From CAZEAN01 sp964510225 (GTDB taxonomy: Bacteria; Planctomycetota; Planctomycetia; Isosphaerales; Isosphaeraceae), in assembly GCA_964510225.1 (NCBI GenBank), contig CAZEAN010000007.1, forward strand, positions 1 through 64,000: DNA of 64,000 nt, given 5' to 3'. This document shows, in pieces, positions 33,346 through 42,535 of this stretch; position 1 is the first letter of the stretch; every line of letters begins with the position of its first letter. The position numbers were made by a program, and so were the translations under genes. Below the pieces are notes generated by a model, which was not told where the DNA came from, searched no databases, and was given only the letters and a program-made list of their open reading frames with translations.

Positions 33346-35694
33346 TCAGCGGCCACCGAGGCTGACCTTCGCCCAGTAAAGTTGGCTCCGGTCTCCCCGG
33401 ATCCGGACATCTTCAAGCATGGACTCCAGGTTCGGTTTGATGACGGCGTTAACGTGGCGTCGTCCGTTAACAACAATCTTGAGTCGCTTCTCAAAATCGA
33501 AGAATTCGGGAGCAAGCCAGATATCGACGGCGTTGACCCCACTAACGGAGAGTCGGAGCTGATTTGCGAGCTGGCTGACATCAGATTCGACGGTCGCAGA
33601 TTTCAGTCCTTTGCCAAGCGGGTCAGCGGAAGCTGGATCGGTTGTTTGTCCTTGTGCAATCTCACGGAGGACGATTCCATAGAAGCGGTTGTCACTCGGT
33701 CGGCAAGCGACGACTTCGAATTCGTCACGGTGCGGTGTCCGGCGTCGACGGTCCATCCAGTCGAAGAGGTCTGGGGCTTCTTCCGGGAGTGCTTCGAGCC
33801 CTCGGACAAAGTACTCAACGTAAGTGACATCCCAATTCCTCCGGATTAACTGTTTGAGTGGTTCGAAGAGAAACGTCTCAGTCGAGCCGGCCGCAAGATC
33901 GCCAGTCGCGACGTAGATCGGGATGAACTCTGCGTGAGACATGGTCTTCCAGACGTACTTTGCTGGAAGTCCTGAGATTGTTGCGATCCCTGCAAAGACA
34001 TCAAAGTGAGCGAGCCCGATATCCCAGGCTGCCTGGCCTCCGATCATGGTTCCGCCAATGAAGACACGATCCGGATCGATTGCGAAGCGTTTCCGTGCAT
34101 CGCGGAGGGCTAACAGAACCGCGGCGTGCTCGTCAGGGGTGTATCGATAGTCGGAGCCACCTGAAGTTGTGAGGTAGTCGGGAGCGATCACAATGTAACC
34201 GCGACGGCTCGACTCCGGTCCCCACCAGTCGAGGGCGTCTTCGGGACCCTGACCGCCGTGCAAGGCGACCACTGCTGGGTAGGTGCGGAGCGGATGATAC
34301 TCGGGAGGTAAGAGGACGCTATATTCAGTCGGCCTTGGGTTCGGATCATCGAGGACCCGAAGACGAGTTGGTGCTCCAGGGGTTGGTGGGTCGGTTCCCG
34401 CTCTTGGCGGACTGAGTTGCCGGATCAACCCGGAAATCTCCAGGGGACCAATAGACGAGGGTTGATCAGGAGCCTCCGGCTTAGGACTTGTCAGTACTTC
34501 AAGTGCATCAAGGATCGGTGCTCGGTCGGTCCGATCGCTTGATTGGAGATAGGCGGCGACCTCAGTCCGGGCTTCGATGAGACGGATCGCTTGTTCGAGT
34601 GATGTCGTCGCGCCGTTGGGACCAAGCAACCAACTCGAAATCACTAATGCCGCTCTTGCCTCCGTGGAGAGATCTGTCGGTCCCTCCCGGAATCCTTGGA
34701 GCCGTGGAATCGAGGCGTCAGGGACATCACTCAGTGCTTGGACGATCTCGAATGAGAGATTAGCGCACTGTTCCCGATCTGCTGCCGAGAGTTGGTCGAT
34801 GACCTGGCGGACCTCCATGGCTAAGGCATTGCCTTCCTCCTCTTGTGCCTGGAGCCTCTCGAGGAGTTGATTGAATTCTCCGTCTACCTCGGGCGAGAGT
34901 GACCCGGATCGTCCTTGTGTCAGAAGCGTCGTCACGGTCCGAGGTTGTTGGGCTTGGATCCGGATCTCCGCTTCTTCGAGGAGATCGCGTGCCCTGAGGT
35001 CGATGACGACGTTCTTTGTCGATTCAATTGTTGCGCCGAGTTCGGGAAAGTCACGGCCGAGTTGCTCAAGCTCGGCGACAGCCTCGTCGTACCAACCTGC
35101 TTGGATGAGGAACCGGCCGACTCGGAGCCGCTCGCCTTGGTCGCTCTGGTCGATCTGGCTGAGGAGGTCGAGGATGACCTTCCGAGGAACTTGGTTCGTC
35201 CTAATTTGTCCCTTCCAGAAGCCGTCAATCCCTCGATACTTGACCGTCTCTGGCCCGATCTCATTGATCGCTAGCTTCAACTGATGGCGCCGGAGTGTCC
35301 GGTCGCGTCTGAGGGTTGAATATTCGAAGAGCCGCTGGCCGTACTCGTCCCATGGACCTGCATTGATCCGGATCGCATGGGTTGGCATTCGTCCACCATG
35401 GACCTCCAGCGGTTGAATGAGCTTGAACGATTCGAGATCGCGGACGTTTCCCCTCGGGTCTTCTTCAACTCGATCGATTCGGGTCTGTCGGATGACGACT
35501 CGACGGATCCCATCGTAGATATACGCGATTGAGTTCTCGCGATCGTAGATTCCTTCGAGTATTTGCCCATCCTTTAAGACGATCCGGTCCGTCCTGGCGA
35601 TCGATTCTGGGAGACCAACGAGGAATGATCCGAGCAATGCCACAACCAGCATTACAATCGTATTCAAGAACCGCCGGGTACTCTGCGCGGGCAT
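33346..35694 (-). CDS. Secreted alpha/beta-hydrolase-like protein with degenerate catalytic site
   Basis: A 782-residue exported protein (signal peptide about 1-33). The N-terminal region (40-260) is beta-rich and then helical; the C-terminal part from about 455 has the alpha/beta-hydrolase pattern LLPPEYHPLRTYPAVVALHGG, AAWDIGLAHFDVFAG and a final DWMDRRRR block. Relatives have GHSMGG at the nucleophile elbow and RGHE for the His; here they read GTMIGG (Met550) and RGLE (Leu633), so both residues are gone. The nucleotide sequence at the elbow is unambiguous (GGAACCATGATCGG on the coding strand). It is probably a pseudo-hydrolase with a binding or structural role. Confidence 0.7.
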   Translation of the reverse strand: MPAQSTRRFLNTIVMLVVALLGSFLVGLPESIARTDRIVLKDGQILEGIYDRENSIAYIYDGIRRVVIRQTRIDRVEEDPRGNVRDLESFKLIQPLEVHGGRMPTHAIRINAGPWDEYGQRLFEYSTLRRDRTLRRHQLKLAINEIGPETVKYRGIDGFWKGQIRTNQVPRKVILDLLSQIDQSDQGERLRVGRFLIQAGWYDEAVAELEQLGRDFPELGATIESTKNVVIDLRARDLLEEAEIRIQAQQPRTVTTLLTQGRSGSLSPEVDGEFNQLLERLQAQEEEGNALAMEVRQVIDQLSAADREQCANLSFEIVQALSDVPDASIPRLQGFREGPTDLSTEARAALVISSWLLGPNGATTSLEQAIRLIEARTEVAAYLQSSDRTDRAPILDALEVLTSPKPEAPDQPSSIGPLEISGLIRQLSPPRAGTDPPTPGAPTRLRVLDDPNPRPTEYSVLLPPEYHPLRTYPAVVALHGGQGPEDALDWWGPESSRRGYIVIAPDYLTTSGGSDYRYTPDEHAAVLLALRDARKRFAIDPDRVFIGGTMIGGQAAWDIGLAHFDVFAGIATISGLPAKYVWKTMSHAEFIPIYVATGDLAAGSTETFLFEPLKQLIRRNWDVTYVEYFVRGLEALPEEAPDLFDWMDRRRRTPHRDEFEVVACRPSDNRFYGIVLREIAQGQTTDPASADPLGKGLKSATVESDVSQLANQLRLSVSGVNAVDIWLAPEFFDFEKRLKIVVNGRRHVNAVIKPNLESMLEDVRIRGDRSQLYWAKVSLGGR

Positions 35695-35913
35695 CAGCTA
35701 CGCCTCCGTGATGGCATCCCAAGTTAACCCGAGAATTCGGACTTCAGTATCGAGGGAGAGTGGTGACGACATTCTGCATTTTTTCGGGAGATTCGGCAGG
35801 TTCACGCGACTGAATTGGGGCGCGGCGCTTCGAAGACTGGCAAGACGACCAGTGTAACCGTAACTTTGAATGCTCTGATTCCTTGAACGGTCCGCAATGA
35901 CGAGCGATTCGAG

Positions 35914-36654
35914 ATGCCGCCGATTCCGCTAAAGTTCCGTTGCCACCGCTGTTCACAACTGATCGGTGCCGCTCTTTCGAAGGCGGGGCAATCGGTCCGA
36001 TGTCCCAGATGTGAGGCTCCTTTGACCGTACCGAACCTCGCGCCAAACGCAAGCCCTCCGAATCAAGTGGAACAGGTCGAATCCTCTCCGTCGCCTCGCT
36101 CAGAAGTCCGTGAAACACCTAATCTCCCTCAGAACGAGCCAGCTCCCGAGATCCTCAATACACTCGACCTCGATCCTGGCGAGCTTCGGGAACTCGCGGC
36201 CTCATACCATCCGAAGGAAGAGAGACGTCGGGAGCGATCACGCCCTGGATTAAACCGATCTCCGAATCCGATGGAGTCGGTCGTTCACCCTTGGCCGTTG
36301 ACTGAGCCCAAGCGACCAACTCCCGAATCAGAGTCAGATCTTGAGACCACGATTGCGATCGAGACCGACGAAGAACAGCCTCGACGACCCCCAACACCGC
36401 CACCACTTCCTGATCGATCGCCCCCATCGTTGACCACAACAGAGTCTCAAGTCCCGAAAACCGCGCCCCTTGTCAGCACTGAATCGAGTTCGATCGCCAG
36501 CCCAAGGTCCCGACCGACTCGGGATGTGGTCATGCCCCGATCGGCCGTCATTGTCTGGTCGCTTTTCGTCCTGATGTCGTTATTCGTTGCCTTAGTTGCA
36601 GGGATCCTGATCGGGCACTTCCTCTGGATCGACCCCCCGCTTGAGGATATTTAG
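35914..36654 (+). CDS. Zinc-ribbon, proline-rich single-pass membrane protein
   Basis: A 246-residue protein with an N-terminal zinc ribbon (CHRCSQ near residue 10 and CPRCEA near residue 30), a long Pro/Ser/Glu-rich low-complexity middle, and one C-terminal membrane helix (about 214-236, VIVWSLFVLMSLFVALVAGILIG). The architecture predicts a cytoplasmic zinc ribbon and linker tethered to the membrane by the C-terminal helix. Such proteins are frequent in planctomycetes and uncharacterised. It is divergent from the alpha/beta-hydrolase-like gene. Confidence 0.75.
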   Translation: MPPIPLKFRCHRCSQLIGAALSKAGQSVRCPRCEAPLTVPNLAPNASPPNQVEQVESSPSPRSEVRETPNLPQNEPAPEILNTLDLDPGELRELAASYHPKEERRRERSRPGLNRSPNPMESVVHPWPLTEPKRPTPESESDLETTIAIETDEEQPRRPPTPPPLPDRSPPSLTTTESQVPKTAPLVSTESSSIASPRSRPTRDVVMPRSAVIVWSLFVLMSLFVALVAGILIGHFLWIDPPLEDI

Positions 36655-36775
36655 AAGTTTGCCGTGTTGCGTTGTGAGTACGGTTGTCGAGACTTAAGAA
36701 TTGGAGTATCTACCAAACATCGATTGCTAGCGGCCCTCAGTTCCAGAGTTGATTGGTCCGAAGGAGTTTCGATCC

Positions 36776-37501
36776 ATGGAAGGACCTCGATTGCTCTTTT
36801 CGGGCGAGCTGACCGATCCCGTCGTCCGCGAGATCATCAAGGCCCTCCCTGATTCAGTCAGGGTGATTACGGGGGGCGGGCTACCGGAGTTGGACAAGGA
36901 GCGATCAAGCCCTCATTGGCTCATCCTCCACCGAGGGACCTTAACCAACCGAGAGGGAGGGCGTCTCCGGAGACTCCGCGCCGCGTTCCCGACCCTCCAA
37001 GTGCTTTTGATTGTCGGTCCTCACGTCCGTCACCATCAGATCGTCGGCTGGTCAGAACTCTTTGACGAACTCCTCGATGAAGCAACTGCTTCGGAAACGA
37101 TCAAACGGCGGTTCTGGACAGCGTTCGATGTGTCTCCCGACGATGGAACCGAAGATCGGCCCGAAGTTACGGTCGTCAGTAGTCAAAGGACGATTCAGGA
37201 CCTTCTTGTCGAGATGGTCGAAGCCGGTGGGAGCTCGGCTCGACGCGCTCGGAACCTCCGGGAGCTCTCCCCAGCCCAGGGGCTCGTTGTTTGGGATCTC
37301 CCGATCTTAGAACCGGATTGGGAGATCCAATTGGGGAGGGCCTTGGTCGAAGACCGTAAGATTCTCGGATGCATCGGACTCGCCAATCGTGAGGTGGTCC
37401 GACGAGCCAAGACACTCGGGATCACGGCCTGCCTGAGCCTCCCTTGTGATCCGGATGATCTTACGTTTGCGCTGAGGAGTCTGGCGTTGGCATCATCATG
37501 A
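36776..37501 (+). CDS. Receiver-like protein of unknown function
   Basis: A 241-residue soluble protein. It appears to contain two successive alpha/beta units of CheY-like size: residues about 1-110 (LLFSGELTDPVVREI; WLILHRGTL; VLLIVGPH) and about 125-235 (VTVVSSQRTIQDLL; GLVVWDLPIL; ILGCIGLAN; GITACLSLPCDPDDL). The second unit keeps an Asp at the phosphoacceptor strand (VVWDLP); the first does not. The receiver-fold call is inferred from strand pattern, not from a clear family match. ATG at 36776 follows AAGGAG by 9 bases. It lies just upstream of the RDD/SpoIIM operon on the same strand. Confidence 0.55.
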   Translation: MEGPRLLFSGELTDPVVREIIKALPDSVRVITGGGLPELDKERSSPHWLILHRGTLTNREGGRLRRLRAAFPTLQVLLIVGPHVRHHQIVGWSELFDELLDEATASETIKRRFWTAFDVSPDDGTEDRPEVTVVSSQRTIQDLLVEMVEAGGSSARRARNLRELSPAQGLVVWDLPILEPDWEIQLGRALVEDRKILGCIGLANREVVRRAKTLGITACLSLPCDPDDLTFALRSLALASS

Positions 37502-37710
37502 TCGCAAGTAACCTCGATGCCAGGTTGATGTTCATCTAGACTTGGCAGAGGAGCACGTCGGTGGTTCCCGATCTTTTCAGTTGAATGACCGATTGTTCTC
37601 CCGTAGACCAGTTGCTTTTTCTGGTATGATTTTGAAGCTGACCCTAAATCGGCCGATCTTCCTATCCAGACGTCCTTGCTCTACTAGATTTGCGATTGAA
37701 CTGAGAGTCC

Positions 37711-38496
37711 GTGCCGAAGATGTCCGTAGCAACAACCCAAGAATCAACCGTAGCGCCGCTTGATACCACCATTGAATTGGTCACACCGGAACGAATCACA
37801 TTTCGTTATCCGTTAGCAGGGCCATTTCGGAGAGCGGTTGCCTATTTGATCGACTTATTGGTCCTGCTGTTACTTACACTGATTCTCGGGATTATCGCCA
37901 CCTTGCTCTCGGTGATTACGACCGCTGGTTTTGGTCTTTTTCTTACTTCGCTCTTTGTCCTCAGGTTCGGTTATGGAGCGATCTGCGAAGGATTGCTTTT
38001 CAATGGCCAGACACCAGGCAAGATGGCCCTGAAACTCCGGGTCGCCACAGTTGAAGGGGTACCCATCACCGGAGCCCAAGCCTTCTTGCGGAACCTTCTT
38101 TGGTGCTTTGATGGCGCGATTCCGTTTGCTTATGTGCCGGCACTTGCGAGTATGATTCTCTCCGAACGCTTCCAACGACTCGGGGATCTTGCGGCGGGCA
38201 CGATGGTCGTCGTCGAGCGTCGGACGCCCCGGTCGGGACTGGCCCGTGTTGACGATCGGGACCTCAGCAATCTCCTCTCAATCCTCCCAGGGAAGATCGA
38301 AGCGGGGCCTGAGTTGGCTCGAGCCCTCTCAGACTATGTCACCCAACGCGCGCGATTCAGCCCCGATGCCCGCGAGCAGTTGGCAAGACCACTTGCTGAT
38401 CCTGCCCGTCTCCGATTCGATCTCCCTCCCACAAGTTCAGCCGACTCGGTTGTCCGTGCCCTTTATCACCGCGTCTTCCTTGAGGATGGGTCTTAA
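37711..38496 (+). CDS. RDD family membrane protein
   Basis: A 261-residue integral membrane protein with the RDD domain: FRRAVAYLIDLLVLLLL (Arg and Asp of the motif), a second helix, GQTPGKMALKLRV and a third helix ending near LSERFQRLGDLAAGTMVV. A soluble C-terminal tail of about 85 residues follows. RDD proteins have been proposed as ion transporters or antiporter-like proteins. GTG at 37711 and ATG at 37720 are both possible starts. It opens a same-strand row; SpoIIM begins 2 bases after its stop. Confidence 0.88.
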   Translation: MPKMSVATTQESTVAPLDTTIELVTPERITFRYPLAGPFRRAVAYLIDLLVLLLLTLILGIIATLLSVITTAGFGLFLTSLFVLRFGYGAICEGLLFNGQTPGKMALKLRVATVEGVPITGAQAFLRNLLWCFDGAIPFAYVPALASMILSERFQRLGDLAAGTMVVVERRTPRSGLARVDDRDLSNLLSILPGKIEAGPELARALSDYVTQRARFSPDAREQLARPLADPARLRFDLPPTSSADSVVRALYHRVFLEDGS

Positions 38497-38498
38497 CG

Positions 38499-39551
38499 AT
38501 GCGAGTCGCTGAACGCCTAGCGCGTCGAGAATCGAACTGGCGCGAACTGGACCAGCTCCTCCTCAAGTTCGAGCGGACTGGTGCATTGAAACAACGACGG
38601 CCGTCTGCGCGGGGGGGGCAGCTCGGTCCCGACGAGGTGATTCGACTCGGTGAACTCTACCGATCCGCGTGTGCCGACCTCATGCTCGCAGAAGCGCATG
38701 ATCTTCCGGGGAACACGATTTCGTACTTGCATGCATTGGTTGGAAGAGCTCATAATACACTTTATCGATCACAAGGATTTCGATTCAAAACATGGTTTCA
38801 AATGGTTGCCGACGTAGTTCCCCGGAGACTCCGACGTGACCGCGCACTACGGATCGCGGCCCTTCTCTTCTTCGGATCATTCTTGATCGCAGGGGCGATT
38901 GCGGCAGGTCAGCAAGGCTTTGCGTCGGACCTCGTCGGTCCTGAGCAGATCGATATGCTTGAAGCGATGTATGCCGAGCCGGTCTACCTGGAGGGATTGA
39001 GTAGCCAACGGAGCGATGCCTTGATGACCGGCTTCTACATCAACCACAATGCGGGAATTGGGCTCAAGTGTTATGCCTATGGACTCTCCTTCGGGATCTT
39101 GACCGTATTCGAACTCTACTCGCAAGGAACCGCACTCGGCGCGATGTTTGGCCACATGGCGGTGACAGATTCAGCGCGGAACTTTTATCACTTCGTCACT
39201 GCCCATGCACCGGTTGAGTTGATGGCGATTGTCCTTGCAGGTGCAGCGGGGCTCCGACTCGGTTGGGGGCTCATTGCTCCGAAGGGTCGACGTCGGATCG
39301 ATTCGCTCCGTGCTGAGGCCCGGGAGTCATTACCGATCGCGGGTGCGTCGGTCTGTTTGTTTGTCATTGCTGCGTTTATTGAGGGTTTTGTTTCGGCCTC
39401 AGCGCTCCCTTACGAAATCAAGGCAGTCGTCGCGCTCCTCAGTGCAATCGGCATTGCAGCCTACCTGGTCCTCGGTGGTCGCTCCGGTGCAAGCGAACTG
39501 GCGAACCCAACCCCTCGGACAACGCCCCACCGACCGTTGATCGGAGCCTGA
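38499..39551 (+). CDS. Stage II sporulation protein M-like (SpoIIM/DUF95) membrane protein
   Basis: A 350-residue membrane protein of the SpoIIM superfamily. The N-terminal cytoplasmic region has RLGELYRSACADLMLA and YLHALVGRAHNTLY. Hydrophobic helices are at about 123-140, 192-215, 247-262, 280-305 and 307-328. The motif FYINHNAGIGLKCYAYGLSFG is the family hallmark. In non-sporulating bacteria this protein always sits with RDD, MoxR-like or DUF58 genes, and its role there is not known. It is packed between the RDD and next membrane protein genes with gaps of 2 and 3 bases. Confidence 0.9.
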   Translation: MRVAERLARRESNWRELDQLLLKFERTGALKQRRPSARGGQLGPDEVIRLGELYRSACADLMLAEAHDLPGNTISYLHALVGRAHNTLYRSQGFRFKTWFQMVADVVPRRLRRDRALRIAALLFFGSFLIAGAIAAGQQGFASDLVGPEQIDMLEAMYAEPVYLEGLSSQRSDALMTGFYINHNAGIGLKCYAYGLSFGILTVFELYSQGTALGAMFGHMAVTDSARNFYHFVTAHAPVELMAIVLAGAAGLRLGWGLIAPKGRRRIDSLRAEARESLPIAGASVCLFVIAAFIEGFVSASALPYEIKAVVALLSAIGIAAYLVLGGRSGASELANPTPRTTPHRPLIGA

Positions 39552-39554
39552 GCC

Positions 39555-40343
39555 TTGTCGATCGACTCCACGTTTGTGGTAATCCGCGAGCGGACGATCC
39601 TCGAAATCCTGGACCTTGCGTTGGTGGTGCTCCGCCGACGGCCATGGACCATTATTTCAACAGCACTCGCCGGAATCCTCCCATTCGAACTGCTCAACCA
39701 GGCGATTCTCTGGCAAGTGGATGCGATCGATCGATCATTTGTCCATTTGCTTCTTTTGATCATGGAGAGTCCGATTGCGACTGCGCCGTTGACCTTAGTT
39801 CTCGGAGGCCTGATGTTTGGTTCGACGCCAAGCGCCAGGAGAGTCTTGGCGACGATCCTCACACGACTAGGACCCCTCCTGCTCTATCATGTGGTTTTTC
39901 GGTTTATTCTTTTGGCGTGTCCGATCTTGGTCTGGCTGATTCCAGCGCGATTGGTCTTCCTGAATGAGGTGGTGCTGTTGGAACGTCAGAAGCTATCGGC
40001 GGTCTCCTCACGATGCTGGACACTAACTCGGGATCGAGGATTTGAACTCCTCGGGATCTGGGCGGTCCAGTTTTTTTTTGGTGGGTTGTTTTTTGTTGCG
40101 TTTTGGATTGCGACGTCACAGCTCAGTGCGCTGGTGGGGGGAGAAACAACCTGGGTGGACCCGAGTTGGGAGATCATCCTGGATGCAAAAGCCTTTATCG
40201 CGATTTGGATTGCAGTTGCGTTCTTTGGAGTATCACGATTCCTCTGTTACCTCAATCAACGGATCCGCCTCGAAGGCTGGGAGGTGGCGCTCCGCCTGAA
40301 ATCAGCTGGCCGCGCGCTCCGGATTGAAACGGAGTCCTGGTAA
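39555..40343 (+). CDS. Polytopic membrane protein of the RDD/SpoIIM operon
   Basis: A 262-residue protein with about five hydrophobic helices (about 36-58, 70-95, 105-125, 165-190, 205-230). The start is TTG at 39555, forced by the 3-base gap after SpoIIM; no ATG gives a comparable full-length product. I see no named domain. The position and packing suggest it functions with the SpoIIM and DUF4129 proteins, perhaps as a membrane partner. It shares one base with the next gene's start codon. Confidence 0.7.
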   Translation: MSIDSTFVVIRERTILEILDLALVVLRRRPWTIISTALAGILPFELLNQAILWQVDAIDRSFVHLLLLIMESPIATAPLTLVLGGLMFGSTPSARRVLATILTRLGPLLLYHVVFRFILLACPILVWLIPARLVFLNEVVLLERQKLSAVSSRCWTLTRDRGFELLGIWAVQFFFGGLFFVAFWIATSQLSALVGGETTWVDPSWEIILDAKAFIAIWIAVAFFGVSRFLCYLNQRIRLEGWEVALRLKSAGRALRIETESW

Positions 40344-41146
40344 TGAACGGTTCCCGTTGGATTCAAGAACCGGTCCTGGTCCTTGCCTTGGCTTTCCTGT
40401 CGCCGCTTCTTGCTGCCGGTCGGAGCGGGGGACAAGAACTTATCGTGGATCATCAATCCGAGTCGCGGGAGCAGTTCCGGAATCGAGCGATCGGAGAAGT
40501 AAAGGACGGACTTCAGAAAGAAGATCCCCCTTGGTATGATCAGGATCAAGATCAATTTGATCTGATTGAGCCTCCGGCTGATCGTTCTTCTGAGAGGGAG
40601 TTTGCCTTTGACTGGTCGTTTCCGACCATTGACTTGGCGGTCGCAGAGATTGGAAGGCTGCTGACTTTCGTGATCTTGGCCGTCCTCCTTTTGGGACTGG
40701 TGTTCGGAATCGCTCGGAGTTGGAACCAGTGGGGCAATCCGGACGACCTCGACCGACTCCCGAAGGGGAGGGTCAAACCCAGAGAGGCATCCAAGGTCGG
40801 CTCGCTCTTGCCGGGCGTTTTTGATGTTGCGGAATCAAATCCGATGGAAGCAGCTCGTCGCGCCCATTTGCGGGGCGAATTAGATCGGGCGATCATCCTT
40901 CTCTTCGCACATCTCTTGCTCTTACTCGACCAACACGGTCTCGTCCGCTTGGCCCCCGGACGAACGGGACGGCAACTTGTCCGGTCGATTGCGGATCAGC
41001 CAACTCGGAAGACACTTCAGAACGCCCTCCGGATGTTTGAAGAGATCTACTATGGACACCACCATCCTGATCCCCTGGCGTTTGAAACGCTCTGGGTAGA
41101 AGCTGAAGCACTCGACCGCAAGCTGAGGTCGAAGGGAAACCCATGA
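40343..41146 (+). CDS. DUF4129 domain protein
   Basis: A 267-residue protein with an N-terminal signal-like segment (about 9-28), an extracytoplasmic acidic stretch, a central membrane helix (about 100-125) and a C-terminal cytoplasmic DUF4129 domain. Diagnostic residues are AARRAHLRGELDRAIILLFAHL, PGRTGRQLVRSIA and MFEEIYYGHHHP. DUF4129 commonly occurs next to transglutaminase, MoxR or DUF58 genes. It overlaps the following gene by four bases (ATGA). Confidence 0.85.
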   Translation: MNGSRWIQEPVLVLALAFLSPLLAAGRSGGQELIVDHQSESREQFRNRAIGEVKDGLQKEDPPWYDQDQDQFDLIEPPADRSSEREFAFDWSFPTIDLAVAEIGRLLTFVILAVLLLGLVFGIARSWNQWGNPDDLDRLPKGRVKPREASKVGSLLPGVFDVAESNPMEAARRAHLRGELDRAIILLFAHLLLLLDQHGLVRLAPGRTGRQLVRSIADQPTRKTLQNALRMFEEIYYGHHHPDPLAFETLWVEAEALDRKLRSKGNP

Positions 41147-42459
41147 TCAGTAACATTCCCTGTGGTCGTTGTAATTCGTCGGAGGCGAGTTCCAGACGCT
41201 GGAGTCGGACTGGGGTCCTGCTGATCCTGGGATCGCTCGGCGTCATTGCGGTGGGTTGCACGCCTGATCTCGAAACGCGATATGGCCATGTCAGCGGTGA
41301 GAGTGTCAATGGAACGGGGGTTTTTGCTCGACTCCTCCAAAGTCGGGGGCATCAGGTCCGGAGTTCATGGCGATTGAACGATGAAGTCGGCAGTTGGGCG
41401 GATGTCATCGTCCGATTTGCGACAGCCCCAGGCGTGATCGATGCCGAAGAGGCTGCTTGGTACCAATTCTGGCTCGAGGGAGAGTCGAACCGCCTCTTGA
41501 TCTACGTTTGTCGTGACGTCGAACTCGAGCACGAGTACTGGACCGAAGTCCTCGAGAACATCCCTCGGGATGCCGATCCGGACTTGATCCAGTCAATCGA
41601 GCGTAAGCAACGCGAAACGGCGAACTGGGCAGCGTCACTCCCCACGCCTTCCGATGACCCAGCCGATCGAATGACTTGGTTTGGGACCGAAGGGGGTACG
41701 CGAACGAAAACCTGCGCGACACTTGGCGGCCCTTGGGCCTTCGGAGTTGACCCGACTGCAGCCGCATTACCACGACGACAGAGCTTGAGAGTTAACTTTG
41801 GTAACCAAGCGGATTACGTCTTGCTAAGAGGCGATGGAGAACCACTCGTCCTGAACTGGATCCTAGAAGAGGATGCCGATGACTACACACTCGACGAGAG
41901 CGAATATTCAGAGATCTTGATCATCGCGAATGGTGCCTTCCTACTGAACGCAGGGATGGTCAATCCTGAGCGCCGGCTGATCGCAACGCACCTCTTGGAC
42001 ACGATCAGGGATCCGAGTCGGAAGATTGCGTTTGTGGAAGGGGAGGCGATCCTCATCAATCTGCCACAAGCACCAGACCTCTGGGAACGAATCCAGAGGC
42101 TCCCGATGCTCTCGCTTGTCGAGGCCCATTTCTTGGTGATCGCGATCATCGCTGTTCTCGCTCGCGCCGTGACTTTTGGCCGACCAAAACCAGGACCTTC
42201 CTCGGCGGCAGATCGCCCCGCTGCTCACGCGTCAGCTCTTGGATACTTGCTGAGCCGAACCCGAGAGACCGAGGCCGCTCGGATAATTCTAAGTGGTTAT
42301 CAACGGTGGCGACGTCCTCCAACCCGCCACGAATTCGATCCAGGCACCAAGGATCGCCCAGAAGGGTCGTCACAAAAGACAACGCTCAAAGATCGGGGCC
42401 CCGATCTTACTTACTTGGACGATCGTGCGGAGGATCGTTCAGAACGAACGGACACTTGA
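41143..42459 (+). CDS. DUF4350 domain protein
   Basis: A 438-residue membrane protein. An N-terminal hydrophobic segment (about 23-38) ends in VAVGCTPD, resembling a lipobox. The DUF4350 domain (about 45-300) has NGTGVFARLLQSRGHQV and a late VEGEAILINLPQ block. A second hydrophobic helix (about 330-347) is followed by a cytoplasmic tail with RETEAARIILSGYQRWRRPP. In related operons a MoxR AAA+ ATPase and a DUF58 protein follow; here they are absent and a glycosyltransferase-like gene follows instead. It closes the operon that begins with RDD. Confidence 0.85.
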   Translation: MISNIPCGRCNSSEASSRRWSRTGVLLILGSLGVIAVGCTPDLETRYGHVSGESVNGTGVFARLLQSRGHQVRSSWRLNDEVGSWADVIVRFATAPGVIDAEEAAWYQFWLEGESNRLLIYVCRDVELEHEYWTEVLENIPRDADPDLIQSIERKQRETANWAASLPTPSDDPADRMTWFGTEGGTRTKTCATLGGPWAFGVDPTAAALPRRQSLRVNFGNQADYVLLRGDGEPLVLNWILEEDADDYTLDESEYSEILIIANGAFLLNAGMVNPERRLIATHLLDTIRDPSRKIAFVEGEAILINLPQAPDLWERIQRLPMLSLVEAHFLVIAIIAVLARAVTFGRPKPGPSSAADRPAAHASALGYLLSRTRETEAARIILSGYQRWRRPPTRHEFDPGTKDRPEGSSQKTTLKDRGPDLTYLDDRAEDRSERTDT

Positions 42460-42535
42460 CTCGTCAGTCGTCTCTAATTGAGTTTCCTCCGATCATCGCG
42501 TGCACTTCTGAGTCGATCACACAGGAGAGTTCACC

